This document shows positions 23,541 through 31,585 of a stretch of DNA of 64,000 nucleotides, piece by piece; position 1 is the stretch's first letter, and each line of letters begins with the position of its first letter. The DNA lies in contig CAZKYI010000002.1 in assembly GCA_964557005.1 (NCBI GenBank), forward strand, positions 372,001 to 436,000. The letters are read 5' to 3'. The DNA is from JBECKS01 sp964557005 (GTDB lineage Bacteria > Pseudomonadota > Gammaproteobacteria > Pseudomonadales > JBECKS01). The translations under genes were made by a program, and so were the position numbers. The notes beneath the pieces are model-generated. The model ran no database searches, had not been told where the DNA came from, and saw only the letters and a list, made by a program, of their open reading frames with translations.

Positions 23541-24590
23541 TTATTTTTTTCTGTCTTCCACAATTTCCCAGTGCCCACCTTTGTCGGCACCGACACGGCG
23601 GAGAACACCTGCATCACGCAGTTTGTTGATATTCCATTTCACACGATCGACGGTCATTCCTAGTGTCCTCGCCAGTTCCTGACGGCTGGCGAATGAATTT
23701 TGCGCCAACGCCTCTAAAATTTTCTGGGCGTTTTCCGAATGTTTTCTGGGCGTTTTCTGGGCGTTTTCTGGGCGCTTGCCAATCTGCATATCACTATTGC
23801 GCAGGGCATGCTTTTCGCCCAGCAGCAAGTTGCCAAAGAAACGGTGAAGATGCTCCGGCGAATAATGTATGTCCTTTTCAAGGCTCTGATAATTGGCTCT
23901 CACCAAGGCATTGCGGAAATAGAGTGAGTGTTCTTCAAACAACTCGTTATTCGCATGAAAACCAAGTGTACGAAGATATTTGATAAGAAAGACGGCGGTG
24001 GTGCGTGTATTACCTTCACCAAAGGGATGAATTTGCCAAATGCCTGACACAAAGCTGGCAATATGTTCTACCGTTTCCTTTTTGGACAATCCTTTATAGC
24101 TGAATTTCTTTTCCTGATTGAAATCATAATCCAGCGTTTCGCGCAGATTCATGGCACTGCCATAGTGCACGGTATAGCCGTTCAATATTGGCTCGGCTTT
24201 GGTGATGTCGTAGCTACGAATTTTCCCTGCTGTTTTTTTGTCCAGAATGCCCGTAAACAGATGTTTATGGATGGCGATATATTCCGCAGGGTTGAAAGTA
24301 AAAGCATCATTGCTGAGTAATTTATTGATGCGTGAAGAAACCTCATCAGCCTCACGTTTTTCCTGTTCGGTGGTCGTTTTCGGCGGGTTTTGTTTGTAGT
24401 AGGTGGTGATTTGCTTTTCGGCATCCTCCACCGAAATTTTGCCCTCGATATTTTCTTTGGCAGTCTCTATCAGGTAATCGGAAGGTGTTAGCCCATCCAC
24501 CTGTTGCAAGCCGATCGCCACGCGCCAGTTTTCCGCCTTTTTGCGCTTGTTCGGCTCACCGATTTTTTTATATTCGTCAAAGTGGTTCAT
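23541..24590 (-). CDS. Fic family protein with VbhA-like N-terminus and C-terminal winged helix
   Basis: A 349-residue Fic (AMP-transferase family) protein. Residues about 18-65 (NWRVAIGLQQVDGL ... ISVEDAEKQITTYY) resemble a VbhA-type antitoxin domain, here fused. The inhibitory (S/T)xxxE(G/N) motif would align with LQQVDG, lacking the usual Ser and Glu. The catalytic loop is HPFGEGNTR (178-186), keeping the catalytic His but with Thr where the canonical motif has the second Gly. Residues about 271-349 form a winged helix (RQELARTLGMTVDRVKWNIN). The linker at 253-270 is encoded by 11-bp tandem repeats. It should transfer AMP or another group from a nucleotide to a protein hydroxyl. No separate antitoxin gene is adjacent. 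Confidence 0.85.
   Translation of the reverse strand: MNHFDEYKKIGEPNKRKKAENWRVAIGLQQVDGLTPSDYLIETAKENIEGKISVEDAEKQITTYYKQNPPKTTTEQEKREADEVSSRINKLLSNDAFTFNPAEYIAIHKHLFTGILDKKTAGKIRSYDITKAEPILNGYTVHYGSAMNLRETLDYDFNQEKKFSYKGLSKKETVEHIASFVSGIWQIHPFGEGNTRTTAVFLIKYLRTLGFHANNELFEEHSLYFRNALVRANYQSLEKDIHYSPEHLHRFFGNLLLGEKHALRNSDMQIGKRPENAQKTPRKHSENAQKILEALAQNSFASRQELARTLGMTVDRVKWNINKLRDAGVLRRVGADKGGHWEIVEDRKK
23719..23773. repeat. Five 11-bp tandem units inside fic (three identical)
   Basis: Units are ATTTTCTGGGC (23719-23729), GTTTTCCGAAT (23730-23740) and three exact GTTTTCTGGGC copies (23741-23773). Because 11 is not a multiple of 3, each copy is read in a different frame (RPEN, AQKT, PRKH). Loss or gain of one unit would shift the frame of the whole C-terminal winged helix while leaving the Fic domain intact. 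Confidence 0.9.
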
Positions 24591-24599
24591 GTTGCACCT

Positions 24600-24983
24600 T
24601 CAAAACTCCAGCAGGGGCAAAAGATGTTTTTCCCCTACAACTAGCAATTCCCCAAAATCCGGTTTCCATCCGAACACGCTCATATCGACTTTGTTTCTAA
24701 TAACAGGCACTTGTTCTTCTGCAAGACAGGCGCTTTGCTCCCTTGCCATAACACTGCCTGCCTTGAAAGCCAGTTGACCGTTACTGCGCAAAACACGAAA
24801 CCAGGGGAGTGCAAGTTCGTCAGGTGCCATACCCAATGCGCGGCTGACAAAACGTGCACGCCCGGGCAAGCCTGCCAAATCGGCAATTTGCCCATAAGAG
24901 GCAACCTTACCTTTGGGAATGGCCAGAACGGTGCGCCAGATGCGTTCGGCGTTTCCTGTAATTTTTACTGATGGTTGTGGCAT
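24600..24983 (-). CDS. Alkyltransferase-like (ATL) DNA-damage-binding protein
   Basis: A 127-residue protein of the MGMT DNA-binding-domain family. The methyl-acceptor motif PCHR is replaced by PWFRVLRSNGQLAF, with Trp in place of the reactive Cys, which defines ATL proteins. Other marks are the HTH IPKGKVASYGQIADLAGLPG and RFVSRALGMAPD. ATLs bind O6-alkylguanine and hand it to nucleotide excision repair; they cannot demethylate it themselves. It lies 9 bp before the fic start on the same strand and is divergent from exonuclease III, another repair gene. Confidence 0.88.
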   Translation of the reverse strand: MPQPSVKITGNAERIWRTVLAIPKGKVASYGQIADLAGLPGRARFVSRALGMAPDELALPWFRVLRSNGQLAFKAGSVMAREQSACLAEEQVPVIRNKVDMSVFGWKPDFGELLVVGEKHLLPLLEF

Positions 24984-25041
24984 AGCGCATTACAATAGCC
25001 CACTTTTGAAATTCACTGAACAAAATAAAAAGGCTGTATTT

Positions 25042-25806
25042 ATGAAACTGGTATCCTGGAATGTGAATGGCCTACGCGCCATTATGAAAAAAGATTTTTT
25101 AGGTATTCTGGAAGCCATGAACTGTGATGTGTTGTGCTTGCAGGAAACCAAGGCGCAGGACGATCAGGTGCTGGAAGCCTTGGCCGAGCTTGAGGGATAC
25201 CACATCTATTCCAATTCAGCGGTAAAAAAAGGGTATTCGGGCACAGCCATTTTGAGCAAGCACTTGCCGCTCTCGGTGAGTATGGATATTGGTATTGAGG
25301 AGCACGATCAGGAAGGGCGGGTGTTGTGTGCGGAATATAAAGATTTTTATCTGGTCACGGTGTATGTGCCCAATTCAGGGAGTGAGTTGAAACGGTTGGA
25401 TTATCGCCAAAGCTGGGATGCGGATTTTTTAAAGTATCTGAAAAAACTTGAGCGCTCCAAGCCGGTGTTGGTGTGTGGTGATCTTAATGTTGCGCATCAG
25501 GAAATCGATTTGGCGCGTCCGAAGGAAAACTACAACAAGGCAGCCGGGTACATGCAGGAAGAAATCGATGGTATGGACAATCTGCTGGCCAAAGGCTTCG
25601 TTGATACCTTTCGCGCCTTGAATGATGACAAGGTTCAATACACGTGGTGGTCATATCGTGCAGGTGCGAGAGAGCGAAATATCGGCTGGAGGATTGATTA
25701 CTTTCTGAGTTCGCCCGAACTGCTTACCAAAATAAAATACGCTGAAATTCACGATGACATCATGGGTTCTGATCATTGTCCGGTGAGTGTCAGTTTAAAA
25801 AAATAA
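25042..25806 (+). CDS. xthA: Exodeoxyribonuclease III / AP endonuclease
   Basis: I chose ATG 25042 (254 residues), since the frame upstream overlaps the ATL gene and lacks family sequence. All catalytic motifs of the ExoIII/EEP fold are present: WNVNGLRA, LQETKA (metal-binding Glu), GYSGTAILSK, GDLNVAH (Asp and Asn), RNIGWRIDYF and GSDHCPV (catalytic Asp-His). It cleaves abasic sites and removes 3' blocking groups in base-excision repair. It is divergent from the ATL repair gene and ends 5 bp before a convergent membrane protein gene. No irregularity. Confidence 0.93.
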   Translation: MKLVSWNVNGLRAIMKKDFLGILEAMNCDVLCLQETKAQDDQVLEALAELEGYHIYSNSAVKKGYSGTAILSKHLPLSVSMDIGIEEHDQEGRVLCAEYKDFYLVTVYVPNSGSELKRLDYRQSWDADFLKYLKKLERSKPVLVCGDLNVAHQEIDLARPKENYNKAAGYMQEEIDGMDNLLAKGFVDTFRALNDDKVQYTWWSYRAGARERNIGWRIDYFLSSPELLTKIKYAEIHDDIMGSDHCPVSVSLKK

Positions 25807-25810
25807 GCGG

Positions 25811-26155
25811 TTATTTGGGTGTTCTGAATACTTCTACCGCAGAAAAAATCCACACCAGTAATAGTGTGTAAAGCGCTGTTAGAAATTTGGGTGTGTTGAG
25901 ATTGGCAACAATGTGATGGGCTTCCTGTTGTGCACGAAAGGCATCTACACTGCCTTCTGCTGCCATTCTTTGCGCCGCTTCATGGATTTGGCTAAAGGCT
26001 TCCCCGAATACCATATAAATACAAATGGAGATAATCAGCATGATGGAAAGCCCCAGAAATTTCTTTCCCTGAACCAGTTGCCCCAAGCCCGGGAAGAGCA
26101 CAAAGGAAAGCAGAAAGGGTTTGATTTTGCCTGATTTTTTGGCTTCGTGATTCAT
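25811..26155 (-). CDS. Small membrane protein, unknown function
   Basis: About 114 residues from ATG 26155, preceded by GGGAAA; an upstream in-frame ATG at 26167 lacks a ribosome site. Two TM segments are visible, one after the Lys-rich N-terminus (PFLLSFVLFPGLGQLVQGK then FLGLSIMLIISICIYMVF) and one near the C-terminus (FLTALYTLLLVWIFSAVEV). The LFPGLGQLVQGK stretch resembles the glycine turn of TM2/DUF5683-type small membrane proteins. The central loop is Ala/Gln/Glu rich and probably faces the periplasm or cytosol as an amphipathic helix. No enzymatic motif. Confidence 0.65.
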   Translation of the reverse strand: MNHEAKKSGKIKPFLLSFVLFPGLGQLVQGKKFLGLSIMLIISICIYMVFGEAFSQIHEAAQRMAAEGSVDAFRAQQEAHHIVANLNTPKFLTALYTLLLVWIFSAVEVFRTPK

Positions 26156-26181
26156 GGTGTTTCCCATTTCAAGTGGTGGGA

Positions 26182-26203
26182 TTTTAGTGTTTGTACGCTA
26201 AAA
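26182..26203. promoter_or_regulatory. Inverted repeat upstream of the acyl-CoA ligase gene
   Basis: TTTTAG (26182-26187) and CTAAAA (26198-26203) form a dyad around a 10-base centre, about 90 bp before the acyl-CoA ligase start. It could be an operator for that gene or for the divergent membrane protein. No known regulator consensus is matched. Confidence 0.25.
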
Positions 26204-26293
26204 AGCCTATGGTAGCATCGTTCGTACACCTTTCTGTGAATTGTGCAGTATCAATGGAATGTCATCATCTAACCAAAAATCAGGAGCTTACCC

Positions 26294-27967
26294 ATGCAAA
26301 TCCATGACAATGATTTATTACTACAAAAAGTCTATTTACATGAAAAAGAACGCCCGAATGATATTTATATGGTGCAGCCCTTGGGGAATGGGCAGGTAAG
26401 AAATTACACCTGGGCAGAAACCGTTGATCAGTCCCGCCGCATGGCAGCCTGTTTGCAGGCGAAGGGTTATCCCAAGGGCAGTGCAATCGCGATACTGTCG
26501 AAGAATACCGCTGAAATGATTATGACCGACCTTGCCATCTGGATGGCAGGTTATGTGTCGGTTGCGATTTACCCCACTTTGGCAGCAGAAACCATTACCT
26601 TCATTCTGGAACACAGCGAAGCGAAATTGCTGTTTGTTGGCAAGCTCGATGGCTGGGAAGACATGAAATCAGGCATTCCAACAGGCTTGCCCTGCATTTT
26701 TCACAGCCTGGCACCTTCCAACAATTTTGAAAACTGGGCAGACATTGTTGCAAAAACAGCGCCGATTGAAGGCAGGCCAGTACGCGAAGCCGATGAACTT
26801 GCCGTGATTGTTTACACATCGGGCAGCACAGGGAATCCCAAAGGCGTGATGCACAGTTTCCGTACCATGAGTGTGGCGGTGAAAGGGATTACCAAAACCA
26901 TTCAAACAACGCGCCATGACCGTGTGATTTCCTATCTGCCGCTGGCGCATGTGTTTGAGCGCTATGCGATTGAAGGTTCATCATTTGCTTCAGGCTGCAC
27001 AGTATTTTTTGCTGAATCGCTGGATACTTTTGCGCAGGATATGCAAAGAGCCAGACCCACTGTTTTTCAATCCGTGCCAAGGCTTTGGCTAAAATTTCAG
27101 CTCGGCGTATTTGCAAAAATGCCCGATAAAAAACTCAAGATGCTGATGGCAGTGCCAGGTTTGAAAACGCTGCTGAGAAAAAAACTGCTCACAGCATTGG
27201 GTCTCGATGCCTGCCGTTTGGCGGTGAGTGGTTCGGCACCTTTGCCACCCGATGTGATTCACTGGTATCGCAATACTTTGGGTCTGGAATTGCTTGAAGG
27301 GTATGGCATGAGTGAAAACTTCGCCTATTCACATTTCTCTCCCGCAGGAAAAGGCAAGGTGGGCTATGTGGGCAGCCCGCTGGAAGGGGTTGAGCAGCGC
27401 ATCAATGAACGTGGCGAGATTGAAATCAAGAGTCCGGCCAATATGCTTGGTTATTACAAGATGGAACAGGAAACCAGAGATTCCTTTACTGCCGATGGAT
27501 TTTTATTAACAGGCGATATGGGTGAAATCGATGCTCAGGGCAGATTGAAAATTACGGGTCGTACCAAGGAATTGTTCAAGACCAGCAAGGGCAAATATGT
27601 TGCACCAGCACCGATTGAAAATCTCATCAATACTGATTCCCATGTAGAGCTTTGTTGCGTGAGTGGTGTTAATCAGCCACAGCCCTATGTGTTGGTGTTG
27701 TTATCGGAAGATATTCGCCCTCACATGCTACAGGCTTCTGTGCGCAATCAGGTGAATACGGCGCTGGACAAATTGTTACAGCAGGTGAATCAACAACTCG
27801 ACCCGCATGAGCGTTTGCAATTTGCGGTTATTTCGCAAGAGGAATGGACAACAGAAAATTCCTTTCTTACTCCGACCCTGAAAATCAAAAGGCCAGTGAT
27901 AGAAAAGCATTACGCTTCAAAAGTGAATGATTGGTACGAAACCGGTTTGAAGGTGATTTGGGAGTAG
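26294..27967 (+). CDS. Long-chain acyl-CoA synthetase-like AMP-forming ligase
   Basis: A 557-residue ANL-superfamily enzyme that adenylates a carboxylate and passes it to CoA. The P-loop YTSGSTGNPKGVMHSF (near 174-189), the A5 motif LLEGYGMSENFAYSHFSP and the A7/A8 region LTGDMGEIDAQGRLKITGRTKELFKTSKGKY are all intact, the last including the hinge Asp and the catalytic loop Lys region (quoted only to key parts). Length and the LFKTSKGKYVAPAPIEN hinge fit long-chain/bubblegum-type synthetases. CAGGAG precedes the ATG. It is a single-gene unit facing a small minus-strand gene downstream. The acyl substrate cannot be predicted. Confidence 0.85.
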   Translation: MQIHDNDLLLQKVYLHEKERPNDIYMVQPLGNGQVRNYTWAETVDQSRRMAACLQAKGYPKGSAIAILSKNTAEMIMTDLAIWMAGYVSVAIYPTLAAETITFILEHSEAKLLFVGKLDGWEDMKSGIPTGLPCIFHSLAPSNNFENWADIVAKTAPIEGRPVREADELAVIVYTSGSTGNPKGVMHSFRTMSVAVKGITKTIQTTRHDRVISYLPLAHVFERYAIEGSSFASGCTVFFAESLDTFAQDMQRARPTVFQSVPRLWLKFQLGVFAKMPDKKLKMLMAVPGLKTLLRKKLLTALGLDACRLAVSGSAPLPPDVIHWYRNTLGLELLEGYGMSENFAYSHFSPAGKGKVGYVGSPLEGVEQRINERGEIEIKSPANMLGYYKMEQETRDSFTADGFLLTGDMGEIDAQGRLKITGRTKELFKTSKGKYVAPAPIENLINTDSHVELCCVSGVNQPQPYVLVLLSEDIRPHMLQASVRNQVNTALDKLLQQVNQQLDPHERLQFAVISQEEWTTENSFLTPTLKIKRPVIEKHYASKVNDWYETGLKVIWE

Positions 27968-27969
27968 GT

Positions 27970-28176
27970 TTACGCTAAATCCCAAGCTACTCTTTTCTTC
28001 ACTTCGGCGTGTGGGGTGATACGGTCTTCACGCGAATCCTGCATTCCCAGTTCTATTTGCTGTCGTACATATAGGGTATAAAGATTGTCGTTCAACTCAT
28101 AACGGATATCGTTGAGTGTAGCGTTGTCAGGCAGTTGGTCGGGTAATTGTCGAACTTGCTCTTTAGCTGTTTGCAT
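27970..28176 (-). CDS. Small acidic protein, antitoxin-like orphan
   Basis: A 68-residue protein with a strong ribosome site (AGGAG 8 bp before ATG 28176). The sequence MQTAKEQVRQLPDQLPDNAT begins with an amphipathic helix and continues with DIRYELNDNLYTLYVRQQIELG and ITPHAEVKKRVAWDLA. This resembles small stand-alone antitoxin-like proteins that normally pair with a RelE/ParE toxin; QQIELGMQDSREDRITPHAEV is close to that family's pattern. No toxin gene is adjacent. It borders the ATPase/DUF4276 module, 64 bp away on the same strand. Confidence 0.6.
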   Translation of the reverse strand: MQTAKEQVRQLPDQLPDNATLNDIRYELNDNLYTLYVRQQIELGMQDSREDRITPHAEVKKRVAWDLA

Positions 28177-28240
28177 GGGGCTTACTCCTATCAGTGATAC
28201 GCATAACAGTGTTGTATAGTCAGCCAGTTTATAATCCGAC

Positions 28241-28864
28241 TTAAGCAGTTTGTTGGGCTAGCTCCAATATTTTATCTAAAAGTTCTTTCAGTTTTGGACA
28301 TTTTTGGTATGCGATATCTGGGTCAAGTTTCTCAAAAAGTTCTTTACCATTCACTACTTTTTTATATGACTTTTTCGTATGCATAGGATAGAGACGTTCC
28401 AATAATTTTGCTGGTGGCTCGTTAAAGTTCACATTCTCTGGATACAGAGCTTTTTTTGAAATAGCCGTTCTGACGGTTGGAGGGAAGATATCTGGTTGAC
28501 TCAGAAGCCAAGCCTCAACTTCATGAACTGCAAAGAATTGATGAAATTTTTTATGCTCCACCTTATCTTCGATATGTTTTTTTGCCCATTGGTAACGTGC
28601 ATCGGACTCAGGTAAGTCGCTGGGATAAAAAGTTGGGCCATAAAGATCCAGCAATGAAATTACAGCGATAATATTGTCCTTGTTTGGACCATTTAGATGC
28701 ATGTTCGCTTTTTTGGGAGCGTCTTTAACCAGCTCTGGCCATCCTTCGAAACGCACCGTTTTAATTCCAATAGGTTTAGTTAGCTTCGGATCTAGCCATT
28801 TTTTTAAAAATTTTGGCAATGCTTTTTTCTCTGTATAACCTTCGACAAAAAAAATAAATTCCAT
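28241..28864 (-). CDS. DUF4276-like TOPRIM-type protein, partner of the upstream ATPase
   Basis: A 207-residue protein resembling the DUF4276 family, considered related to TOPRIM nucleases. A metal-binding pattern is visible: E8 in FFVEGYTEKKALPKFL, D73 in VISLLDLYG, and H114/E115/E117 in FAVHEVEAWLL. Its ATG shares one base with the ATPase stop codon (TAATG), so the two are translationally coupled. In OLD, PARIS (AAA15 ATPase with TOPRIM DUF4435) and similar systems an ABC-like ATPase controls a TOPRIM nuclease against phages. By analogy this would be the effector. AT-rich, likely transferred. Confidence 0.7.
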   Translation of the reverse strand: MEFIFFVEGYTEKKALPKFLKKWLDPKLTKPIGIKTVRFEGWPELVKDAPKKANMHLNGPNKDNIIAVISLLDLYGPTFYPSDLPESDARYQWAKKHIEDKVEHKKFHQFFAVHEVEAWLLSQPDIFPPTVRTAISKKALYPENVNFNEPPAKLLERLYPMHTKKSYKKVVNGKELFEKLDPDIAYQKCPKLKELLDKILELAQQTA

Positions 28865-30048
28865 TACATCTGCTCCAATTCTCCGGATTTAAAAAGAGAT
28901 CCAAGAGAGTAATCTTTCAGCCAGTAGTTAAGATCCTCCCCTTTTAGGGTTTGCAAAATGGTTTCGCCATTTTCCCATTTTGCAACTGTTGTTGTGGGCA
29001 CAGTTCCAGAAAATGCATCTAGGAACTGTGGAGAATGTGTAGTGAGAATGACTTGAGATCTGGTTGCTGCGTCAATTGCATATTCCGCAACCAAAGGAAG
29101 CATTGATGGGTGGAGACCTGTTTCTGGTTCGTCGATTGCAATGATTGGAGCTGGCGATGGGCTTGCCAAAACCGTTAACAAAAACAAAAACCGTAGAGTT
29201 CCATCTGAAAGTTCTGTAGCAGATTGTTCACGTTTCAATGATTTCCAACGAATCCGCATTTGAATTCTCTGATCAGACGCGGGAGGGAAAACGATTTCTT
29301 CAAAATCATCACCAAATGCGGCCTGCATGGCAGAATCAATATCTCTTCTGAAATCACGATCACCTGTGTAAAGAGTGTGCAAAACAGAAATAAGGTTTTG
29401 CCCGTCAGGATCAACTCGTTTCTCCATGCGGGAAATAACGGGTTGACGAACAGAGGCACCCTTATTGGTATGAAAATCATGATAAACAGCTATGGAGGTC
29501 AGCACCTTCTGGAATGGTGGAATAAAGTGATTGTTGATAAATGGTCCAGATGCTATTGAAAGAAGACTTTCCTCATCCGAAATAAATTCTTCAGGAGTAG
29601 TAAAGGTTCGTTCCTTTTCATCGAAAATTACAGCTGTTGTTTTTGCAATACGCTCCAAAAACTTGAAAGGGCTCTGCTTAGTTCCTTGCCTACGTTTATG
29701 AGAGTTAGTCAAAAGTTCTTTGTTGATCTTATATGAACTTCCAGCACCAAGGCGTCCAAGCTCAAGTTCATAATGTTCTGGGCCAAGTTCACCACCTTCA
29801 GGCGTTGATTCAAGAACAAATTTTATGGAATCAGCAGTCCCATCCCAAACTAATGGATCCATTCCTCCTAACGATTGAACATATTTTCCCAGTTTTCCTT
29901 GTGCTGATATGGAGATTAGTTCTAAGAATCTTAGTAAATTTGATTTGCCAGTTCCGTTTGGGCCGATAATTACATTAAGATCCCCAGGAGACCAGCTTAC
30001 ATTACGGAGAGAGCGGAATCCCTCAATATCTAATTGTGTGATTTTCAT
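28864..30048 (-). CDS. OLD/RecF-like AAA ATPase, putative defence sensor
   Basis: A 394-residue ABC-type ATPase of the AAA_21/AAA15 kind. Walker A GPNGTGKSN is at 29-37, the ABC signature is LSDGTLRF (280-287), Walker B IIAIDEPETGLHPS is at 302-315 and the H-loop His is H338 (LTTHSPQFLDAF). The 230-residue insertion between Walker A and the signature is the dimerising lobe seen in OLD/RecF relatives. A TOPRIM domain is not fused as in OLD; the next gene supplies a TOPRIM-like protein instead. This split resembles PARIS AriA/AriB and AbiL/Rlo-type pairs. ATP-driven sensing of a phage component is inferred, not shown. Confidence 0.78.
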   Translation of the reverse strand: MKITQLDIEGFRSLRNVSWSPGDLNVIIGPNGTGKSNLLRFLELISISAQGKLGKYVQSLGGMDPLVWDGTADSIKFVLESTPEGGELGPEHYELELGRLGAGSSYKINKELLTNSHKRRQGTKQSPFKFLERIAKTTAVIFDEKERTFTTPEEFISDEESLLSIASGPFINNHFIPPFQKVLTSIAVYHDFHTNKGASVRQPVISRMEKRVDPDGQNLISVLHTLYTGDRDFRRDIDSAMQAAFGDDFEEIVFPPASDQRIQMRIRWKSLKREQSATELSDGTLRFLFLLTVLASPSPAPIIAIDEPETGLHPSMLPLVAEYAIDAATRSQVILTTHSPQFLDAFSGTVPTTTVAKWENGETILQTLKGEDLNYWLKDYSLGSLFKSGELEQM

Positions 30049-30190
30049 TTTTTCCTCTATTATTCTCTAATATCACGTCAAACTGTTTCTTCTGTTGCAG
30101 TTGTAACAACTCTTGCCTTTTTATTTTTGGATTCATTGGCTGACATTATATTAAAAATCCCATGAACAATAACATATTGCTCGTTTATCT

Positions 30191-31402
30191 TTAAATAGAA
30201 CACGTCGCTATGAAGTTGTTGGGCTGCAGTGTGCACATAATACCTTCTGGGCTTTCAATCAAAGTTGCGCACTGATTGCAGTGGGTGCAGCCGTTTTGAT
30301 AAGCGGCATTTGCTTGTGCATGTTTTGGCAAATCGGGATCAAAAATCAGCGCGCGTCCAAGCTGAATAAAATCAAAACCTGCGTTTAAAACTTTATCCAT
30401 GCTTTCTCTGTGGCAGGCACCGCCTAAATAAACCATCTTGCACTGTACGGCATCACGAACGCGCAAAGCATTTTCCAGTAAAAAAGTTTCTTCATACGGG
30501 TAATGCTTGAACATAAACGGCGCAGCAAAACGTATGCCGAGTTTCATCAGTAAACTTTTTTCGTGCTTGATTAAGCCAGGTGCCAAACTGTCGCCGTGAA
30601 AAAGTTTCATCGGGTTCATGCTGCTGGTGCCATCGCTGCAAATGATTGCATTGATGCCTGCTTGTTCGAGCATGCGTGCGATGTCGAGTGAATCTTCATA
30701 ACTCACGCCACCTTTAACACCATCGCTCATGCTGATTTTTCCCAATAGCGGAAAATCATCACCCACTGCTTGCCGAACCGCTGCAAGGCATTGCAAACCA
30801 AAACGCATACGATTGTTCAGGCTGCCGCCGTATTCATCTGTGCGTTTGTTGGTCTTGGGGCTGATGAATTGGCTGATGCCATAACCGTGACCAAAATGAA
30901 TTTCAATGGCATCAAAGCCGACACTTTTCATAAAGGTGGCCGCCTTGCGATAACTTTCTACACGTTCCCTGATTTGTGGAATGGTCAGTGCGCCTGCAAA
31001 GGGAAGGCCATAGGCAAGCCCCAGACTGTTGATGCCGAAAGAAGGCCCCAGTGGGCGCTTGCTGCTGAGTTCGGAATTTTTGGAAAAATTGCCACAGTGG
31101 CTCAGTTGCCCTGAAACTTTGGTGCCGCTGTCATGCAGGGTACGGATAAACGCTTCCAGTTGCGGGCGAATGTATTCGTCCATGTACATCATGTCCGCGT
31201 TAATCCGTCCATCATTTTCTGTAGCGCAATAGGCAATGGTGGTCATGCCGATGCCGCCTTCGGCAATGCGTTTGTGAAATTGAATCAACTCAGGGCTGGG
31301 TATGCCACCTTTGCTTTTGCCTTCAAAAGTGGCGGCTTTAATCAGGCGATTTTTAAGGGTGAGTCCGTTGATGTTTGCGGGTTCAAAGCAGTGATTAGTC
31401 AT
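30191..31402 (-). CDS. NADH:flavin oxidoreductase (Old Yellow Enzyme family)
   Basis: A 403-residue flavoprotein with the FMN-binding TIM barrel of the OYE family: GLTLKNRLIKAATFEGK at the N-terminus, GQLSHCGNF, the EIHFGHGYGISQF active-site stretch with two catalytic-type residues, and the FMN phosphate loop QLGRALIFDPDLP. The C-terminus ends in CTHCNQCATLIESPEGIMC, a cysteine cluster like the 4Fe-4S region of 2,4-dienoyl-CoA reductases, but the NAD(P)-binding Rossmann domains of those longer enzymes are absent. It probably reduces an activated alkene with NAD(P)H. It is alone between the ATPase module and the DeaD gene. Confidence 0.85.
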   Translation of the reverse strand: MTNHCFEPANINGLTLKNRLIKAATFEGKSKGGIPSPELIQFHKRIAEGGIGMTTIAYCATENDGRINADMMYMDEYIRPQLEAFIRTLHDSGTKVSGQLSHCGNFSKNSELSSKRPLGPSFGINSLGLAYGLPFAGALTIPQIRERVESYRKAATFMKSVGFDAIEIHFGHGYGISQFISPKTNKRTDEYGGSLNNRMRFGLQCLAAVRQAVGDDFPLLGKISMSDGVKGGVSYEDSLDIARMLEQAGINAIICSDGTSSMNPMKLFHGDSLAPGLIKHEKSLLMKLGIRFAAPFMFKHYPYEETFLLENALRVRDAVQCKMVYLGGACHRESMDKVLNAGFDFIQLGRALIFDPDLPKHAQANAAYQNGCTHCNQCATLIESPEGIMCTLQPNNFIATCSI

Positions 31403-31445
31403 TTTTTTTCCTTTGTTATTATCTGGTTATCAAATGACAACAAAG

Positions 31446-31540
31446 CATGTCATTTCGGTATGACAGACGGGTTGTCATCCTGAGGAACGTAGTGACGAAG
31501 GATCTCTGACCAGATTCTTCGGCTTCGCCTCAGAATGACA
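31446..31540. repeat. Dispersed palindromic repeat element (full-length form)
   Basis: TGTCAT-N6-ATGACA (about 31448-31465) is followed by a long imperfect palindrome, 31473-31505 (TGTCATCCTGAGGAACG... ) and 31512-31540 (ending CCTCAGAATGACA). The two arms are reverse complements with a few changes. The GATCTCTGA/ATGACA pattern is shared with the single units at 4924-5011 and 23494-23531. It lies in the gap downstream of the OYE and DeaD stops. Confidence 0.75.
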
Positions 31541-31585
31541 AAAATATCAATTTATAAAATTGCTTCAATATCCGTTTGGATGAGC

